Source: Sphingobium sp. BYY-5 (GTDB lineage: Bacteria > Pseudomonadota > Alphaproteobacteria > Sphingomonadales > Sphingomonadaceae). Taken from it: 64,000 nt of DNA. Below are positions 18,041 to 26,744 of this stretch, one piece after another (positions within the stretch are counted from its first letter, which is position 1; the number at the start of each line of letters is the position of its first letter). The stretch lies in the NCBI RefSeq assembly GCF_022758885.1, contig NZ_JALEBH010000002.1, positions 852,501 through 916,500 of the forward strand, read 5' to 3'. The translations under genes and the position numbers were made by a program. The notes beneath the pieces are model-generated. The model was given only the letters and a program-made list of their open reading frames with translations, did no database searches and was not told the DNA's origin.

Positions 18041-18761
18041 AGGCGGGATCGTCATTCAGTCCGCAGAAGGCGGCAACAATCTGACGATTTTGCCGGTCGG
18101 CCTCGAACCGAGCGAGCGCCGGATCGCGATGCAGGATGGCATCGATAATTTTAAGGCGCCCAACCTTCCATTGTCCCAGATCAAAGGCGCCATGCAACAT
18201 GGCGTCGCCTTCCGAACGACGGGCCGTACCAAGGGCGACGCGCGTGAGCAGTTCGAACAAGGGCTGGCTTACCATGCGGAACAGAATGTCCTGCAAGCTG
18301 GTCTCCAACCCACCCAGAGCGGACGCATCCTCGCAAGACGCAATCTCAGCCCGAAGTTGACGCAATTCGGCATGAATAGCGAGGTCGTCGCATCGCGCGG
18401 CGGTGGCACAGAGCTGATTGAAGAGGAGTGATGTGATGTCGAGCACCTCGCGCCAGGAACCCGGTTCGCTATACAGATAGGCGCTCAACATGCGCTCCAG
18501 GTCCGCCAGTCCCGGCCGCCGGCCATAATAGCCACCGCCAGGCCCACGCCGGACTTCCAATATGCCCTCATGCTCCAGAATACGCGCGGCTTGCTGAACC
18601 GTCACGATACCGACACCCAGTTCGCGCGCCAGGGTCGTCAACGAACCGATCTGCTCCCCGGCGGGCCGCGCAAAAATCCGTCCCCGCAGCGCTTCGGCTG
18701 CATTGGCAACCACATTGCGCTTGCCGTCGCGTTTCTGACGGTCTGCCGCCGCTTGATCCAT
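18039..18761 (-). CDS. GntR-family (FCD) transcriptional regulator
   Basis: A 240-residue FadR-subfamily regulator. Residues about 15-80 form a winged helix (LTTLARELGVGIVTVQQAARILEHEGILEVRRGPGGGYYG), where GGGYYG is the typical wing end. The C-terminal helical FCD domain binds an organic acid or CoA ester in most relatives. The ATG at 18761 is preferred; a GTG three codons upstream is possible. It is divergent from the ALDH-CMD-SDR-HIBADH-SDR operon with about 170 bases between starts, so repression of that operon is likely. An AATAAA/TTTATT inverted repeat in the gap is a candidate site. Confidence 0.88.
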   Translation of the reverse strand: MDQAAADRQKRDGKRNVVANAAEALRGRIFARPAGEQIGSLTTLARELGVGIVTVQQAARILEHEGILEVRRGPGGGYYGRRPGLADLERMLSAYLYSEPGSWREVLDITSLLFNQLCATAARCDDLAIHAELRQLRAEIASCEDASALGGLETSLQDILFRMVSQPLFELLTRVALGTARRSEGDAMLHGAFDLGQWKVGRLKIIDAILHRDPALARFEADRQNRQIVAAFCGLNDDPA

Positions 18762-18837
18762 TTTACCCACCGATAAAAATATGCCTATAAAAGGGAAGTT
18801 CGCAAGGGCGATATCGCATAATCGCGGCTTGAACTTG

Positions 18838-18856
18838 AATAAATATAGCTTTTATT
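18838..18856. promoter_or_regulatory. Candidate operator in GntR/ALDH divergent promoter
   Basis: AATAAA and TTTATT form an inverted repeat with a seven-base spacer in the most AT-rich part of the gap, 75-93 bases upstream of the ALDH start. Assignment to the adjacent GntR protein is inference from position only. Confidence 0.3.
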
Positions 18857-18930
18857 GAGTGATAAGCAACATAGCGGCTGGCACAGAGATGAACGGATTG
18901 AGTCGGAGAGTTCCGGCCGGGGAGAGAGAA

Positions 18931-20418
18931 ATGGCGTTCACAGAACCATCAACCGACGCGCTGCCGCGTCATCCGATCATCATTGATGGCAAGCGCGAGG
19001 AGCAGGGAAGCGGCCTGGTCTACCCGCATGTCTATCCCGGCACCGGCAAGGTTACCCGCGAACTGCGCATGGCAAGTGCCGGCGACGTCGATCGCTCGGT
19101 TGCGGCAGCGCGGAAGGCTTTCCCCGCATGGCGGGCCATGCCCGGCGACAAGCGGCGTGACCTCATGTTCCGCATCGCCGCGTTGCTTGAGGCGAAATCG
19201 GGGGAGTTCGCACCCAGCCTCATCTCGGAAAACGGTTCGGTCGCCATGACGGCGCCTTATATGGGATATGATGCCGCACAGAAATTTCGCTATTTCGGCG
19301 GCTGGTGCGACAAGATCCACGGACGCACAATCCCCATGTGGGGCACGCCTGCCCATGACTATGTGTCTTACGAGCCCTATGGCGTGGTCGGTATCATTGT
19401 GCCCTGGAACGGTCCCCTCTTTGCCGCGACCATGGTTCTCGCCCCGGCGCTCGCAGCCGGCAATTGCATCATTCTGAAATCACCGGACCTTGCCCCCTAC
19501 AGCGCCATGAAGCTTGTGGAGATCCTGCATGAGGCCGGGCTTCCCGACGGCGTCGTCAATCTTGTCACCGGCGGCGCGGACGTGGGCGAGGCGATGGTGG
19601 CGCATCCTGGAATCGACAAGATCGAGTTTATCGGCTCGGGCGCTACCGCAAAGAAGGTGCTGACCAGTGCGGCGCAATCGCTCAAGCCGGTGGGACTCGA
19701 ACTCGGCGGCAAATCGGCCGTCATCATATTTGACGATGCAGATCTGATGCTGGCAGCGAAGAAGGGCCTGACCGGCGCAATCTCCTCCAATGGGCAGGGC
19801 TGTGTGAATGGCACGCGCCTGCTCGTACAGCGCGGGGTCTATGATCGCTATCTCCAGTTGATCGCGGCCATGGCCGCCCAGGTGAAATCCGGCGATCCTT
19901 TTGATCCCTCCACAATATTGGGGCCGGTCATCAGCCAGGGCGCGCTCGATCGCATCAGCGGCATGATCGATCGCGGCGTGACAGACGGCGGCAGGATCGT
20001 GGCGGGTGGCGCGCGTCTGGACGGGGCGTTTGCTCAGGGCTTCTTCCTGCCAGTGACCATCCTGGCGGACATTTCCAATAATTGCGAGATCGCCCAGACA
20101 GAGGTGTTCGGCCCGGTGCTGACCGTCACGCCGTTTGACGATGAGGAAGAGGCGATCACGCTGGCGAACGGCACCGACTATGGCCTGGGCGCCTATGTCC
20201 ATACTCAGAATCTGCGTCGCGCCCACCATTTGGCGGGCACGCTGCAAGCAGGCATGATCCATGTGAACGGAGCGGGCGAAGCGATGCAGCCCAACTGCCC
20301 GTTCGGGGGGTTCAAGAAGAGCGGCCATGGCCGCCTGGGCGGGGTGGAGGGTCTGCACGAATTCCTCCAACCCAAGAATATCTGGATGAGCATGGCGCCG
20401 CCGGAGGGCGGACAATGA
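18931..20418 (+). CDS. Aldehyde dehydrogenase family protein
   Basis: A 495-residue NAD(P)-dependent aldehyde dehydrogenase. Catalytic landmarks are PWN (Asn160), ELGGKSA (Glu257) and NGQGCVNG (Cys291). The oxyanion and cofactor regions are normal except that FTGS is FIGSGATAKKV. The ATG at 18931 is chosen because GGGGAGAG lies just upstream and the length fits the family; a GTG 24 codons earlier is less likely. It heads a five-gene operon and its stop overlaps the next start by four bases. It probably oxidises an aldehyde made by the SDRs of the operon to an acid; the exact substrate is unknown. Confidence 0.92.
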   Translation: MAFTEPSTDALPRHPIIIDGKREEQGSGLVYPHVYPGTGKVTRELRMASAGDVDRSVAAARKAFPAWRAMPGDKRRDLMFRIAALLEAKSGEFAPSLISENGSVAMTAPYMGYDAAQKFRYFGGWCDKIHGRTIPMWGTPAHDYVSYEPYGVVGIIVPWNGPLFAATMVLAPALAAGNCIILKSPDLAPYSAMKLVEILHEAGLPDGVVNLVTGGADVGEAMVAHPGIDKIEFIGSGATAKKVLTSAAQSLKPVGLELGGKSAVIIFDDADLMLAAKKGLTGAISSNGQGCVNGTRLLVQRGVYDRYLQLIAAMAAQVKSGDPFDPSTILGPVISQGALDRISGMIDRGVTDGGRIVAGGARLDGAFAQGFFLPVTILADISNNCEIAQTEVFGPVLTVTPFDDEEEAITLANGTDYGLGAYVHTQNLRRAHHLAGTLQAGMIHVNGAGEAMQPNCPFGGFKKSGHGRLGGVEGLHEFLQPKNIWMSMAPPEGGQ

Positions 20419-21206
20419 GCCTGCTCGACCCACGCCTGCGCACCGAACGGGGGCGTGCGCTCCAGACCGAGTTGACGGGTCAGCCCCCTGCCGAACCGGA
20501 AACGCTGCTCCAGCAAAGTTGGCGCGACTTCATCTATGCCGAAATCTGGTCGCGGCCCGGGCTGGATCAGCGAGCGCGCTTCCTTATCTCGATCGCATCG
20601 GCCGCCGGCAGCAATGGTCCGCGCGATGCACTCGACGCCTATGTCCGTGGAGCGCTTACCACCAAGGCGCTGACGCTGTCCGAACTGCGGGAGGCGGCGC
20701 TGCACGTCGCCGTTTATTCGGGCTGGGACCGGGGCGGCGATCTCGACGCAGCGATCACGCGCGTCGCAAAGACATTGGGGATCGCATCGGTCAGCCTTCC
20801 CCCGATCCGCAGCGCGCCCTGGGACCCCCGGCACCGGATGGAGGAAGGGTTCGCCGAGTTCAACGCCGTCATGACATTCGATGGCCCGCGTGTCGGCAAC
20901 GGCCTGCCCTATCTGCAGGATGGAATTCTGAACTTCGTGTTCGGCGAAATGTGGTGCCGTGATGGGCTGGATCAGCGCGCACGCCGCTTCCTGACTTTGG
21001 TGGGGGTAGCGGATTCCGCCGCGGTGGTGCCGATCGGCAGCCATTTCCATGCCGCCATGGCGAGCGGAAACTGCACAGCTGCGGAACTGCATGAATTCGT
21101 GCTGCAATATGCCGTCCATGCGGGATGGCCAAAGGCATCGGTAATCCAGGGCGTCGTTTTCGAAATGGCCGGCAAGATCGAAAAAGGCCTGCCCTGGAAC
21201 GGGTAA
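20415..21206 (+). CDS. Tandem carboxymuconolactone decarboxylase-fold protein
   Basis: A 263-residue protein built of two CMD-like helical repeats, about residues 30-120 and 150-255. Each contains the pattern DQRAR(R)F plus E(L)REAALHVAVYSGWDRG or ELHEFVLQYAVHAGWPKA. There is no AhpD-type CxxC, so it is not a peroxidase of that class; a decarboxylase or lactone/ring-opening role is more likely. It overlaps the aldehyde dehydrogenase gene by four bases and precedes an SDR by 13 bases, so it is a core pathway enzyme of this operon. Fusions of two CMD domains are known in aromatic catabolism, but I cannot name the substrate. Confidence 0.85.
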   Translation: MSLLDPRLRTERGRALQTELTGQPPAEPETLLQQSWRDFIYAEIWSRPGLDQRARFLISIASAAGSNGPRDALDAYVRGALTTKALTLSELREAALHVAVYSGWDRGGDLDAAITRVAKTLGIASVSLPPIRSAPWDPRHRMEEGFAEFNAVMTFDGPRVGNGLPYLQDGILNFVFGEMWCRDGLDQRARRFLTLVGVADSAAVVPIGSHFHAAMASGNCTAAELHEFVLQYAVHAGWPKASVIQGVVFEMAGKIEKGLPWNG

Positions 21207-21219
21207 GGCGGGAGAGCAT

Positions 21220-21984
21220 ATGATGAATATCCGCATCGATATGACGGACAAAGTCGCCATAGTGACCGGGGCGGCTTCGGGCCTTGGCCAGGCAACCGCG
21301 CTAAAACTTGCCGAGGCAGGCGCGAAACTCTGCCTCGCCGATGTCAATGGTGAGGGGCTGGCGGAAACCCAGCGACTGCTCGCCGCCAACGACGGCACAA
21401 GCATTACGCATGTTGCGGACCTTTCCGATCCGGCCGCTTGCAGAGCATTGGTCGCAGCTACCGTAACGCATTTTGGGCGGCTTGATGCGCTGTGCAACGT
21501 GGCGGGTCTTATCTACCTCGCCAACTCGCCCGAAATGCCGGAAGAATTGTGGCATCGGACCCTTGCGGTCAATCTGACGGCGCCCTTCCTCCTTTCGCAG
21601 GCGGCAATCCCGCACCTGCTCGATACGCATGGCGCAATCGTGAATGTCGCGTCATCGGCCGCCTTTATCGGCGAAGCCTATGCCGCCGCTTACTGCGCCT
21701 CCAAGGCGGGGCTTGTGAACATGACCAAAGCGATGGCGATGGAGTTCCAGAAGAAGCCGATCCGTATCAACGCCATCGCACCCGGCGGCATGATAACCAA
21801 CATCGTCACGAACTTCCGCCCTCCGGAAGGTTGCGATGTCGAATTGCTCAAACGATTTTCGGGTATGCGCGGCACGGTAGAGGTCGATGACGTCGCCGAT
21901 ATGGTTGTCATGCTGGCATCCCCCGCCGGGCGGGGCTTCCACGGCAACTGCCTGTCCATCGACGCCGGCATCACGGCAGGATGA
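21220..21984 (+). CDS. SDR family oxidoreductase
   Basis: A 254-residue classical SDR with TGAASGLG at residues 15-22, a CNVAG motif where NNAG is usual, the VNVASSAAF region with the catalytic Ser, and YCASK as the YxxxK motif. It ends with the usual GNCLSIDAGITAG tail. GGGAGAG precedes adjacent ATGs at 21220 and 21223. Its stop overlaps the next start (ATGA), so it is translationally coupled to the 3-hydroxyisobutyrate-dehydrogenase-like gene. It presumably interconverts an alcohol and a ketone within the operon's pathway. Confidence 0.9.
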   Translation: MMNIRIDMTDKVAIVTGAASGLGQATALKLAEAGAKLCLADVNGEGLAETQRLLAANDGTSITHVADLSDPAACRALVAATVTHFGRLDALCNVAGLIYLANSPEMPEELWHRTLAVNLTAPFLLSQAAIPHLLDTHGAIVNVASSAAFIGEAYAAAYCASKAGLVNMTKAMAMEFQKKPIRINAIAPGGMITNIVTNFRPPEGCDVELLKRFSGMRGTVEVDDVADMVVMLASPAGRGFHGNCLSIDAGITAG

Positions 21985-22790
21985 GCGTGATGGAAAAGAT
22001 CGGCTTCATCGGCATCGGCAGTCAAGGCGGCCCCATGGCCGAGCGGATCGCCGCTGCTGGCTATCCACTCACCCTTTGGGCGCGGCGGGCCGATGCATTG
22101 GCGCCCTTTCTAGCGAAAGGCGCGAAAGGCGCAGCGCATATCGCGGACCTTGGGGCAGTCTGCGATCATGTCGGCATCTGCGTGGTCGATGATGCGGGCG
22201 TTGCCGCGATCGTTGACGATCTCCTCCCGGCAATGAAGCCCGGCAGCCGGATCGTCGTCCACTCCACGATCCTGCCCGACCATTGCGTCGCCCTGGCGCA
22301 GCGTTGCGCCGAAAGGGGGGTCGGCTTCATCGATGCACCGGTGAGCGGGGGTGGAGCAGGCGCCGCAGCCGGGACGCTCACCGTCATGTGCGGCGGCGCG
22401 CTCGCCCTGTTTGACGCGGCGAAACCCGTTTTCGAGACATTCGGCGGTCTGATCGTGCACATGGGCGACGTCGGTGCGGGACAAAGAGCCAAGATCGTCA
22501 ATAACGCCCTGATGGCGGCGAATATGGGGCTGGCCCATGCGGCGATGGATGTGGGGGCCGCGCTGGGGCTGGATGGCGCGGCGCTGCGCGACCTCGTGAA
22601 AGCCAGTAGCGGGCGCAGCTTCGGCTTTGAAGTCTATGCGCGCCTACCCACGCCCCAGGCCTTCTCGCACGGCGCGCCGCTCCTGATGAAGGACGTAAAT
22701 CTTCTCAAGGCAACCCTCCCCGGCAATGCCGGCGCCGAAGCTCTCAGCTCGGCTGCCGATCCCTTTCTTTCCGCCGCGAGCGGCATCTGA
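21981..22790 (+). CDS. 3-hydroxyisobutyrate dehydrogenase-like NAD(P)-binding oxidoreductase
   Basis: A 269-residue beta-hydroxyacid dehydrogenase. The Rossmann motif GIGSQGGPMA (11-20) is followed by the family signature DAPVSGGGAGAAAGTLTVMCGG (119-139 region) and KIVNN, with the catalytic Lys at 171. Family members oxidise 3-hydroxyisobutyrate, tartronate semialdehyde-type or similar short beta-hydroxy acids. It is slightly short (about 290 is typical) because the C-terminal helices are trimmed. It overlaps the upstream SDR by four bases and is followed after 19 bases by another SDR. The real substrate is likely a larger beta-hydroxy acid of this pathway. Confidence 0.88.
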   Translation: MSVMEKIGFIGIGSQGGPMAERIAAAGYPLTLWARRADALAPFLAKGAKGAAHIADLGAVCDHVGICVVDDAGVAAIVDDLLPAMKPGSRIVVHSTILPDHCVALAQRCAERGVGFIDAPVSGGGAGAAAGTLTVMCGGALALFDAAKPVFETFGGLIVHMGDVGAGQRAKIVNNALMAANMGLAHAAMDVGAALGLDGAALRDLVKASSGRSFGFEVYARLPTPQAFSHGAPLLMKDVNLLKATLPGNAGAEALSSAADPFLSAASGI

Positions 22791-22809
22791 CAATTTCGGA
22801 GGACATAGT

Positions 22810-23595
22810 ATGAGCTTCACTCTCGACCAGTTCCGCCTTGATGGCAAAGTGGCCATCGTTACCGGTGCCGGCGGGCGCGGCAATTCAATCGGACGCGCCT
22901 ATGCGATCGGGCTGGCTGCGGCTGGAGCAGCGGTCATCGTGGCCGATCTCAACGGCGATGGTGCGCGGGCCGTTGCAGACGAAATCGCGGCAGCGGGAGG
23001 GACGGCGCTGGCCGTGCAGGTCGATGTCGCGGACGAAGCGTCAACGCTCGCCATGGGGGCAGCCGCCCGGGAAGCGTTCGGCGGTGTCGACATCCTTATC
23101 AACAATGCAGCGCTGATGGTCGATGTCAGCTACGACAATTGCGAGACGGTCAGCCTCGACGCCTGGAATCGCGCTTTCGCGGTCAATCTCAACGGGGCGC
23201 TGCTCTGTGCACGGGCCGTCATCCCCTCGATGCGCAAACGCGGCGGCGGCCGCATCGTCAATCAGACATCCGGCGGCGCGTTCCCGGCAAGTGGCCTCTA
23301 TGGTATCTCGAAGCTGGCCCTGGTCGGCCTGACCACCACGCTCGCCAAGCAATTTGGCAAGGACAACATCACCTGTAATGCCATCGCACCGGGCAATGTG
23401 ACGTCCGACGCCGGCAAGATGCTGGTTCCGGATGATTCGCCCTTCATCAAGTTCCTGCAGATGACGTGCGCCCTGCGCGCGCGCGGTGAACCTGATGAAC
23501 TGGTCGGCACCGCACTTCTGCTCTGTTCCGAAGCAGGGCGGTGGATCACCGGCCAGACCATTCATGTCGATGGTGGATGGGTGCTCCGTCCCTGA
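22810..23595 (+). CDS. SDR family oxidoreductase
   Basis: A 261-residue SDR. The cofactor motif TGAGGRGNSIG has an insertion compared with the plain TGxxxGIG, as in enoyl-reductase-like and some divergent SDRs. NNAA replaces NNAG, the Ser region reads IVNQTSGGAFP, and YGISK gives the YxxxK pair. The ATG at 22810 is supported by CGGAGG seven to eight bases before it; the open frame upstream lies inside the previous gene. It is the last gene of the GntR-linked operon and is followed by a repeat/terminator region. Confidence 0.9.
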   Translation: MSFTLDQFRLDGKVAIVTGAGGRGNSIGRAYAIGLAAAGAAVIVADLNGDGARAVADEIAAAGGTALAVQVDVADEASTLAMGAAAREAFGGVDILINNAALMVDVSYDNCETVSLDAWNRAFAVNLNGALLCARAVIPSMRKRGGGRIVNQTSGGAFPASGLYGISKLALVGLTTTLAKQFGKDNITCNAIAPGNVTSDAGKMLVPDDSPFIKFLQMTCALRARGEPDELVGTALLLCSEAGRWITGQTIHVDGGWVLRP

Positions 23596-23601
23596 TCCAC
23601 A

Positions 23602-23665
23602 CCGTCATTGCGCGCCTAGCGAAGCAAGAACGCTTCTCGTGGCCTCGCTGCGTTACGCAGCGAGG
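23602..23665. terminator. REP-like double hairpin between convergent operons
   Basis: CCTCGCTGCG (23643-23652) pairs perfectly with CGCAGCGAGG (23656-23665) around TTA, followed by TTTCT on the plus strand. This is a good terminator for the SDR operon. Just upstream, CGTCATTGCG...AGCGAAGC resembles a widespread palindromic intergenic repeat, with a second small GAAGC/GCTTC hairpin. The last codons and stop of the convergent TetR gene form the right arm and loop. Confidence 0.6.
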
Positions 23666-24354
23666 TTTCTATAATCGCGAATGCCGAGTTCCAGGAGCCG
23701 TGCTTCCGCCTTGAGCAGGTGAGTTCGGCCCAGCGGGTTGGGCGTATGCAGGATATGTTGCAGGGCCATGTCGGTCGTCACGGTGACGACACGCTCCAGT
23801 CCGGTCATCAGCGCGGTCGCCATGCTGAAAAGCGGTGATTGCGATTGGCTAAGATCACCATCCATCTGCTCGACCAGCAGCCGCATTACCGGCTGGGCCG
23901 CCCCGACGCGATGCAGCATCATCCGCTCATTCTGCGCGTCGGCCATGCGATTTCGCAAGTGGAGCAGGCGCGAATGCTTGATCCAGAAGCCATGATAGGC
24001 GGTGACGAATGCCAGCGTCCGTTCACCCAGCACCGCATCGTCCCAACGGCTGCGCAACAACGAGATATACTCATCCTCGGCCGTCGCCATCACCGGCTCC
24101 AGCACCGCGACCAGCAATTCGGTGAGATCATTGAAATAATTATAGAGCGAGGTCATGCCCAGCGAAGCCTGCCGCGCCACCGCGCTGAGCGAAATCTCGA
24201 TATCAGGCGGACCGGCAAGCAAGTCATTGGTGGCAGCGAGAATACGGTCGCGCGTGTCGCGCCCCTTGCGCCCCAGCCGCTGGCCGTTGAGATTGTGGCT
24301 GAGCAGTTTCGCGGTCGCCGATGCGCGCGGACGAGCAGATGACGCCTTGGCCAT
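23653..24354 (-). CDS. TetR-family transcriptional regulator
   Basis: A 233-residue TetR-type repressor. A basic N-terminal tail precedes the DNA-binding region (about 33-80): RDRILAATNDLLAG ... LSAVARQASLGMTSLYNYFNDLTELL, with NYF where many members have NHF/HYF. The C-terminal helical domain would bind an effector. The ATG at 24354 is chosen over a TTG 12 codons upstream; neither has a strong ribosome site. It lies 56 bases downstream of an aldehyde dehydrogenase on the same strand, so it is probably the last gene of the EthD-SDR-ALDH-TetR unit and regulates it. Its C-terminal codons form half of a hairpin. Confidence 0.87.
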   Translation of the reverse strand: MAKASSARPRASATAKLLSHNLNGQRLGRKGRDTRDRILAATNDLLAGPPDIEISLSAVARQASLGMTSLYNYFNDLTELLVAVLEPVMATAEDEYISLLRSRWDDAVLGERTLAFVTAYHGFWIKHSRLLHLRNRMADAQNERMMLHRVGAAQPVMRLLVEQMDGDLSQSQSPLFSMATALMTGLERVVTVTTDMALQHILHTPNPLGRTHLLKAEARLLELGIRDYRNLAA

Positions 24355-24410
24355 CTTCTCTACCGCCGCTTCATCCGCCTTTGTACCCAAAGTCCGATCC
24401 CGCTATCCTG

Positions 24411-25877
24411 TCATGCCCGCCAGGCCACCAGCTTGGTTTCGAGAAACTCCTCGATTCCCTCCAGACCCCATTCGCGGCCCATGCCACTGGCCTTGTAGCC
24501 GCCAAAAGGCAAGTCCCCGGCGATGCACATCCCGCCATTAACGCTCACCGAGCCCGCCCGTATCCTGCGGGCGACATTGATCGCGCGATCGAAATCCCCG
24601 GAAGCCACGCCGCCGGACAGGCCATAAGCGCTCTCATTGGCGATGCGGATCGCATCTTCGTCATCCTCATAAGGGATTACGACCAGAACAGGGCCGAAAA
24701 TCTCCTCCTGCGCGATGCGCATGTCGTTGGTGACGTCCACAAAGCAGGTCGGTTCCACGAAATAGCCATGGCCCTTGTCGGGACGCGCCTTGCCGCCCGC
24801 GAGGAGGGTCGCCCCCTCCTCCTGCCCCAGTTGAACATAGGAAAGGACACGCTCCATCTGCTTCTTCGACACCACCGGTCCCATGATGTGCTGCGGATTG
24901 TCGAAATCGCCCCAATTATCCCCGAAACTGCCATAGGCATGTTTGAGCACCGCCTTCGCTTCCTCATAGCGGCTGCGCGGCACCAGCAGGCGCGAATGGA
25001 CGGCACAGCCCTGACCGGCATGGAAAACGAGCATGGACTGGGCCACATCCATGGCGAAATTGGGCGCATCGTCGAGGACGATTTTGGCGGACTTGCCGCC
25101 CAGTTCCAGGAAAATGCGCTTCAGGCTGGCACCCCCCTGTTCCATGATGCGCTTACCCACTCCGGTCGAGCCGGTGAAGGAGATGAGGTCCACCCTGGGA
25201 TCGGTCACCAGCATCTCACCCGCAAGCGCCGGATCGCTGCCGAAAACGACGTTGAGCACGCCGGCGGGAAAGCCTGCCGCTGCCGCCAGTTCACCAAAGA
25301 TCGCGCCCATGCCCGGCGTGTTGGGCGCGGGCTTCAGGATGACGGTGCAACCGGCGAGCAGCGCGGCGACCACCTTCCCGACATTGACATAGAGCGGAAC
25401 GTTCCAGGGCGTGATCGCCCCCACCACGCCAATCGGCTCATAAAAGGCCCGGCGTTGCGTTTCGAAGCCATATCCGGTGCGCGCGCCGAAATCCTTCTCC
25501 CATGCGATCTGGGGGAAGAGGCGCAGATAATCATCCCAGCCTTCCAGCGCCATGTCGACATGCGCGCGCCCGACCGCCCCTATGGCGGCGCCGGCCTCAT
25601 GGCGGGCCAGATCGGACAGGCGATCCCTGTTCTCCTCGAACAAGGCCCGCAATTTCGTGACGAGCGCGACGCGCAGTGCGACATTGGTCGACCAGTCGGT
25701 CGTGTCGAATGCCCGGCGAGCGGCTGCGATCGCCGCATCGACATCTGCGGCCGAAGCGTCGGCGGCGCGGCCGACCGGTTCCCCTGTCCACGGACCGATC
25801 ACCTCGAAAGTCCTGCCGTCCTCAGCCGTACGCAGGACGCCATCAATATAGAGTTTGGCGTCGGGGAGAATGGCCAT
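24411..25877 (-). CDS. Aldehyde dehydrogenase family protein
   Basis: A 488-residue aldehyde dehydrogenase with all key residues: TPWN (Asn159), FLELGGKSA (Glu258), and AGQGCAVHSR (Cys291), plus FTGSTGVGKRI for cofactor binding and GEEIFGPV-like QEEIFGPVLVV near the end. The start at 25877 is chosen for length and an upstream AGGAAGA; the frame is open 77 codons further into the adjacent SDR gene, which is not credible. It starts 25 bases after the SDR stop. It likely oxidises an aldehyde derived from the SDR product; the substrate is unknown. Confidence 0.92.
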   Translation of the reverse strand: MAILPDAKLYIDGVLRTAEDGRTFEVIGPWTGEPVGRAADASAADVDAAIAAARRAFDTTDWSTNVALRVALVTKLRALFEENRDRLSDLARHEAGAAIGAVGRAHVDMALEGWDDYLRLFPQIAWEKDFGARTGYGFETQRRAFYEPIGVVGAITPWNVPLYVNVGKVVAALLAGCTVILKPAPNTPGMGAIFGELAAAAGFPAGVLNVVFGSDPALAGEMLVTDPRVDLISFTGSTGVGKRIMEQGGASLKRIFLELGGKSAKIVLDDAPNFAMDVAQSMLVFHAGQGCAVHSRLLVPRSRYEEAKAVLKHAYGSFGDNWGDFDNPQHIMGPVVSKKQMERVLSYVQLGQEEGATLLAGGKARPDKGHGYFVEPTCFVDVTNDMRIAQEEIFGPVLVVIPYEDDEDAIRIANESAYGLSGGVASGDFDRAINVARRIRAGSVSVNGGMCIAGDLPFGGYKASGMGREWGLEGIEEFLETKLVAWRA

Positions 25878-25902
25878 GATCTTGGTCTTCCTATGAATGG
25901 CG

Positions 25903-26649
25903 TTATGGTTGGGCGCGACGGTCGGCAGTGAGCGCGACGTGACGAATATGGAGGTCGGCCGGCATGTCGACGACCGCGCGGAAGGCGTCCGTGACGGAAT
26001 TATAGTGGCTGATGGGGCGTTCGCGGGGATTGAGGCCGATCTTCGCATTGTCCTGCATGAAGCGCATGGCGACATCCATCGGCCAGCTCGTCCCGGTCTT
26101 GGTCTCATCCATCATCTGCCCGGCCTGCACGACCGTCACGCGGACGCCATCGTCAGCCAGTTCGCGCGCCCAGATGTCAGACATCAATTCCATCCCCGCC
26201 TTGCCCCCGGCATAGAGCCACAGCATCGCCATCTTGATGGCCACGGCCTCACTGCTCACATTGATGATGTGGCCGTTGCCCCGCAGCAGCGGCAGCGCTT
26301 CGCGCGCGCAGAAAATGGTGCCGGCGACATTGGTCATCAACGAGGCGACGACCTGATCGTCCCGCACCTCGGCCAAGGTGAAGGGTTCGTAGATGGAGGC
26401 GTTGTTGATGAGGACGTCGATCTTAGGGTGAACCTCGGCAATCTTCGCAAAGGCCGCGCGTACCGATGCGGGATCGGCGATATCGCAGGCCAATGCCAGG
26501 TGTGACGCACCCAGTTCCGCCGCCACGGCCTCCACCTTGGCGGCGGTGCGTCCAAGCAGAACCACCGTCTCCCCGTCCGCCGCGAAGCGCCGGGCGAGCG
26601 CACGGCCCAAGCCATCGCCTGCACCGGTAATGACGATCGTCTTGCCCAT
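25903..26649 (-). CDS. SDR family oxidoreductase
   Basis: A 248-residue SDR with TGAGDGLG near the N-terminus, NNASI where NNAG is usual, VSSEAV with the catalytic Ser, and YAGGK as the YxxxK motif. Two ATGs are possible, 26658 and 26649; AGAGG is correctly spaced for the second. It lies between the EthD-like gene (95 bases upstream) and the aldehyde dehydrogenase (25 bases downstream). The C-terminus carries a VDMPADLHIRHV segment typical of the short SDR subgroup that includes YdfG-like enzymes. The substrate is not inferable. Confidence 0.88.
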   Translation of the reverse strand: MGKTIVITGAGDGLGRALARRFAADGETVVLLGRTAAKVEAVAAELGASHLALACDIADPASVRAAFAKIAEVHPKIDVLINNASIYEPFTLAEVRDDQVVASLMTNVAGTIFCAREALPLLRGNGHIINVSSEAVAIKMAMLWLYAGGKAGMELMSDIWARELADDGVRVTVVQAGQMMDETKTGTSWPMDVAMRFMQDNAKIGLNPRERPISHYNSVTDAFRAVVDMPADLHIRHVALTADRRAQP

Positions 26650-26679
26650 GCCTTCCATCCTCTTTCCGCTCTTTCCCCC

Positions 26680-26701
26680 TACCTGCCTTCAGTCGCAGGT
26701 A
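26680..26701. promoter_or_regulatory. Inverted repeat upstream of the SDR
   Basis: TACCTGC (26680-26686) and GCAGGTA (26695-26701) form a perfect seven-base inverted repeat with an eight-base spacer, 31-52 bases upstream of the SDR start and downstream of the EthD-like gene. It may be an operator for an internal promoter or an attenuating hairpin. Confidence 0.35.
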
Positions 26702-26744
26702 TCAGGCAAGAGACAGACCATCGTACGCGCGATAGTTCGCCGCT

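Noticed and set aside
24321..25931. 536-residue open frame antisense to an aldehyde dehydrogenase
   Set aside because: The opposite strand has all aldehyde dehydrogenase catalytic motifs; the antisense protein is Arg/His-rich without domains.
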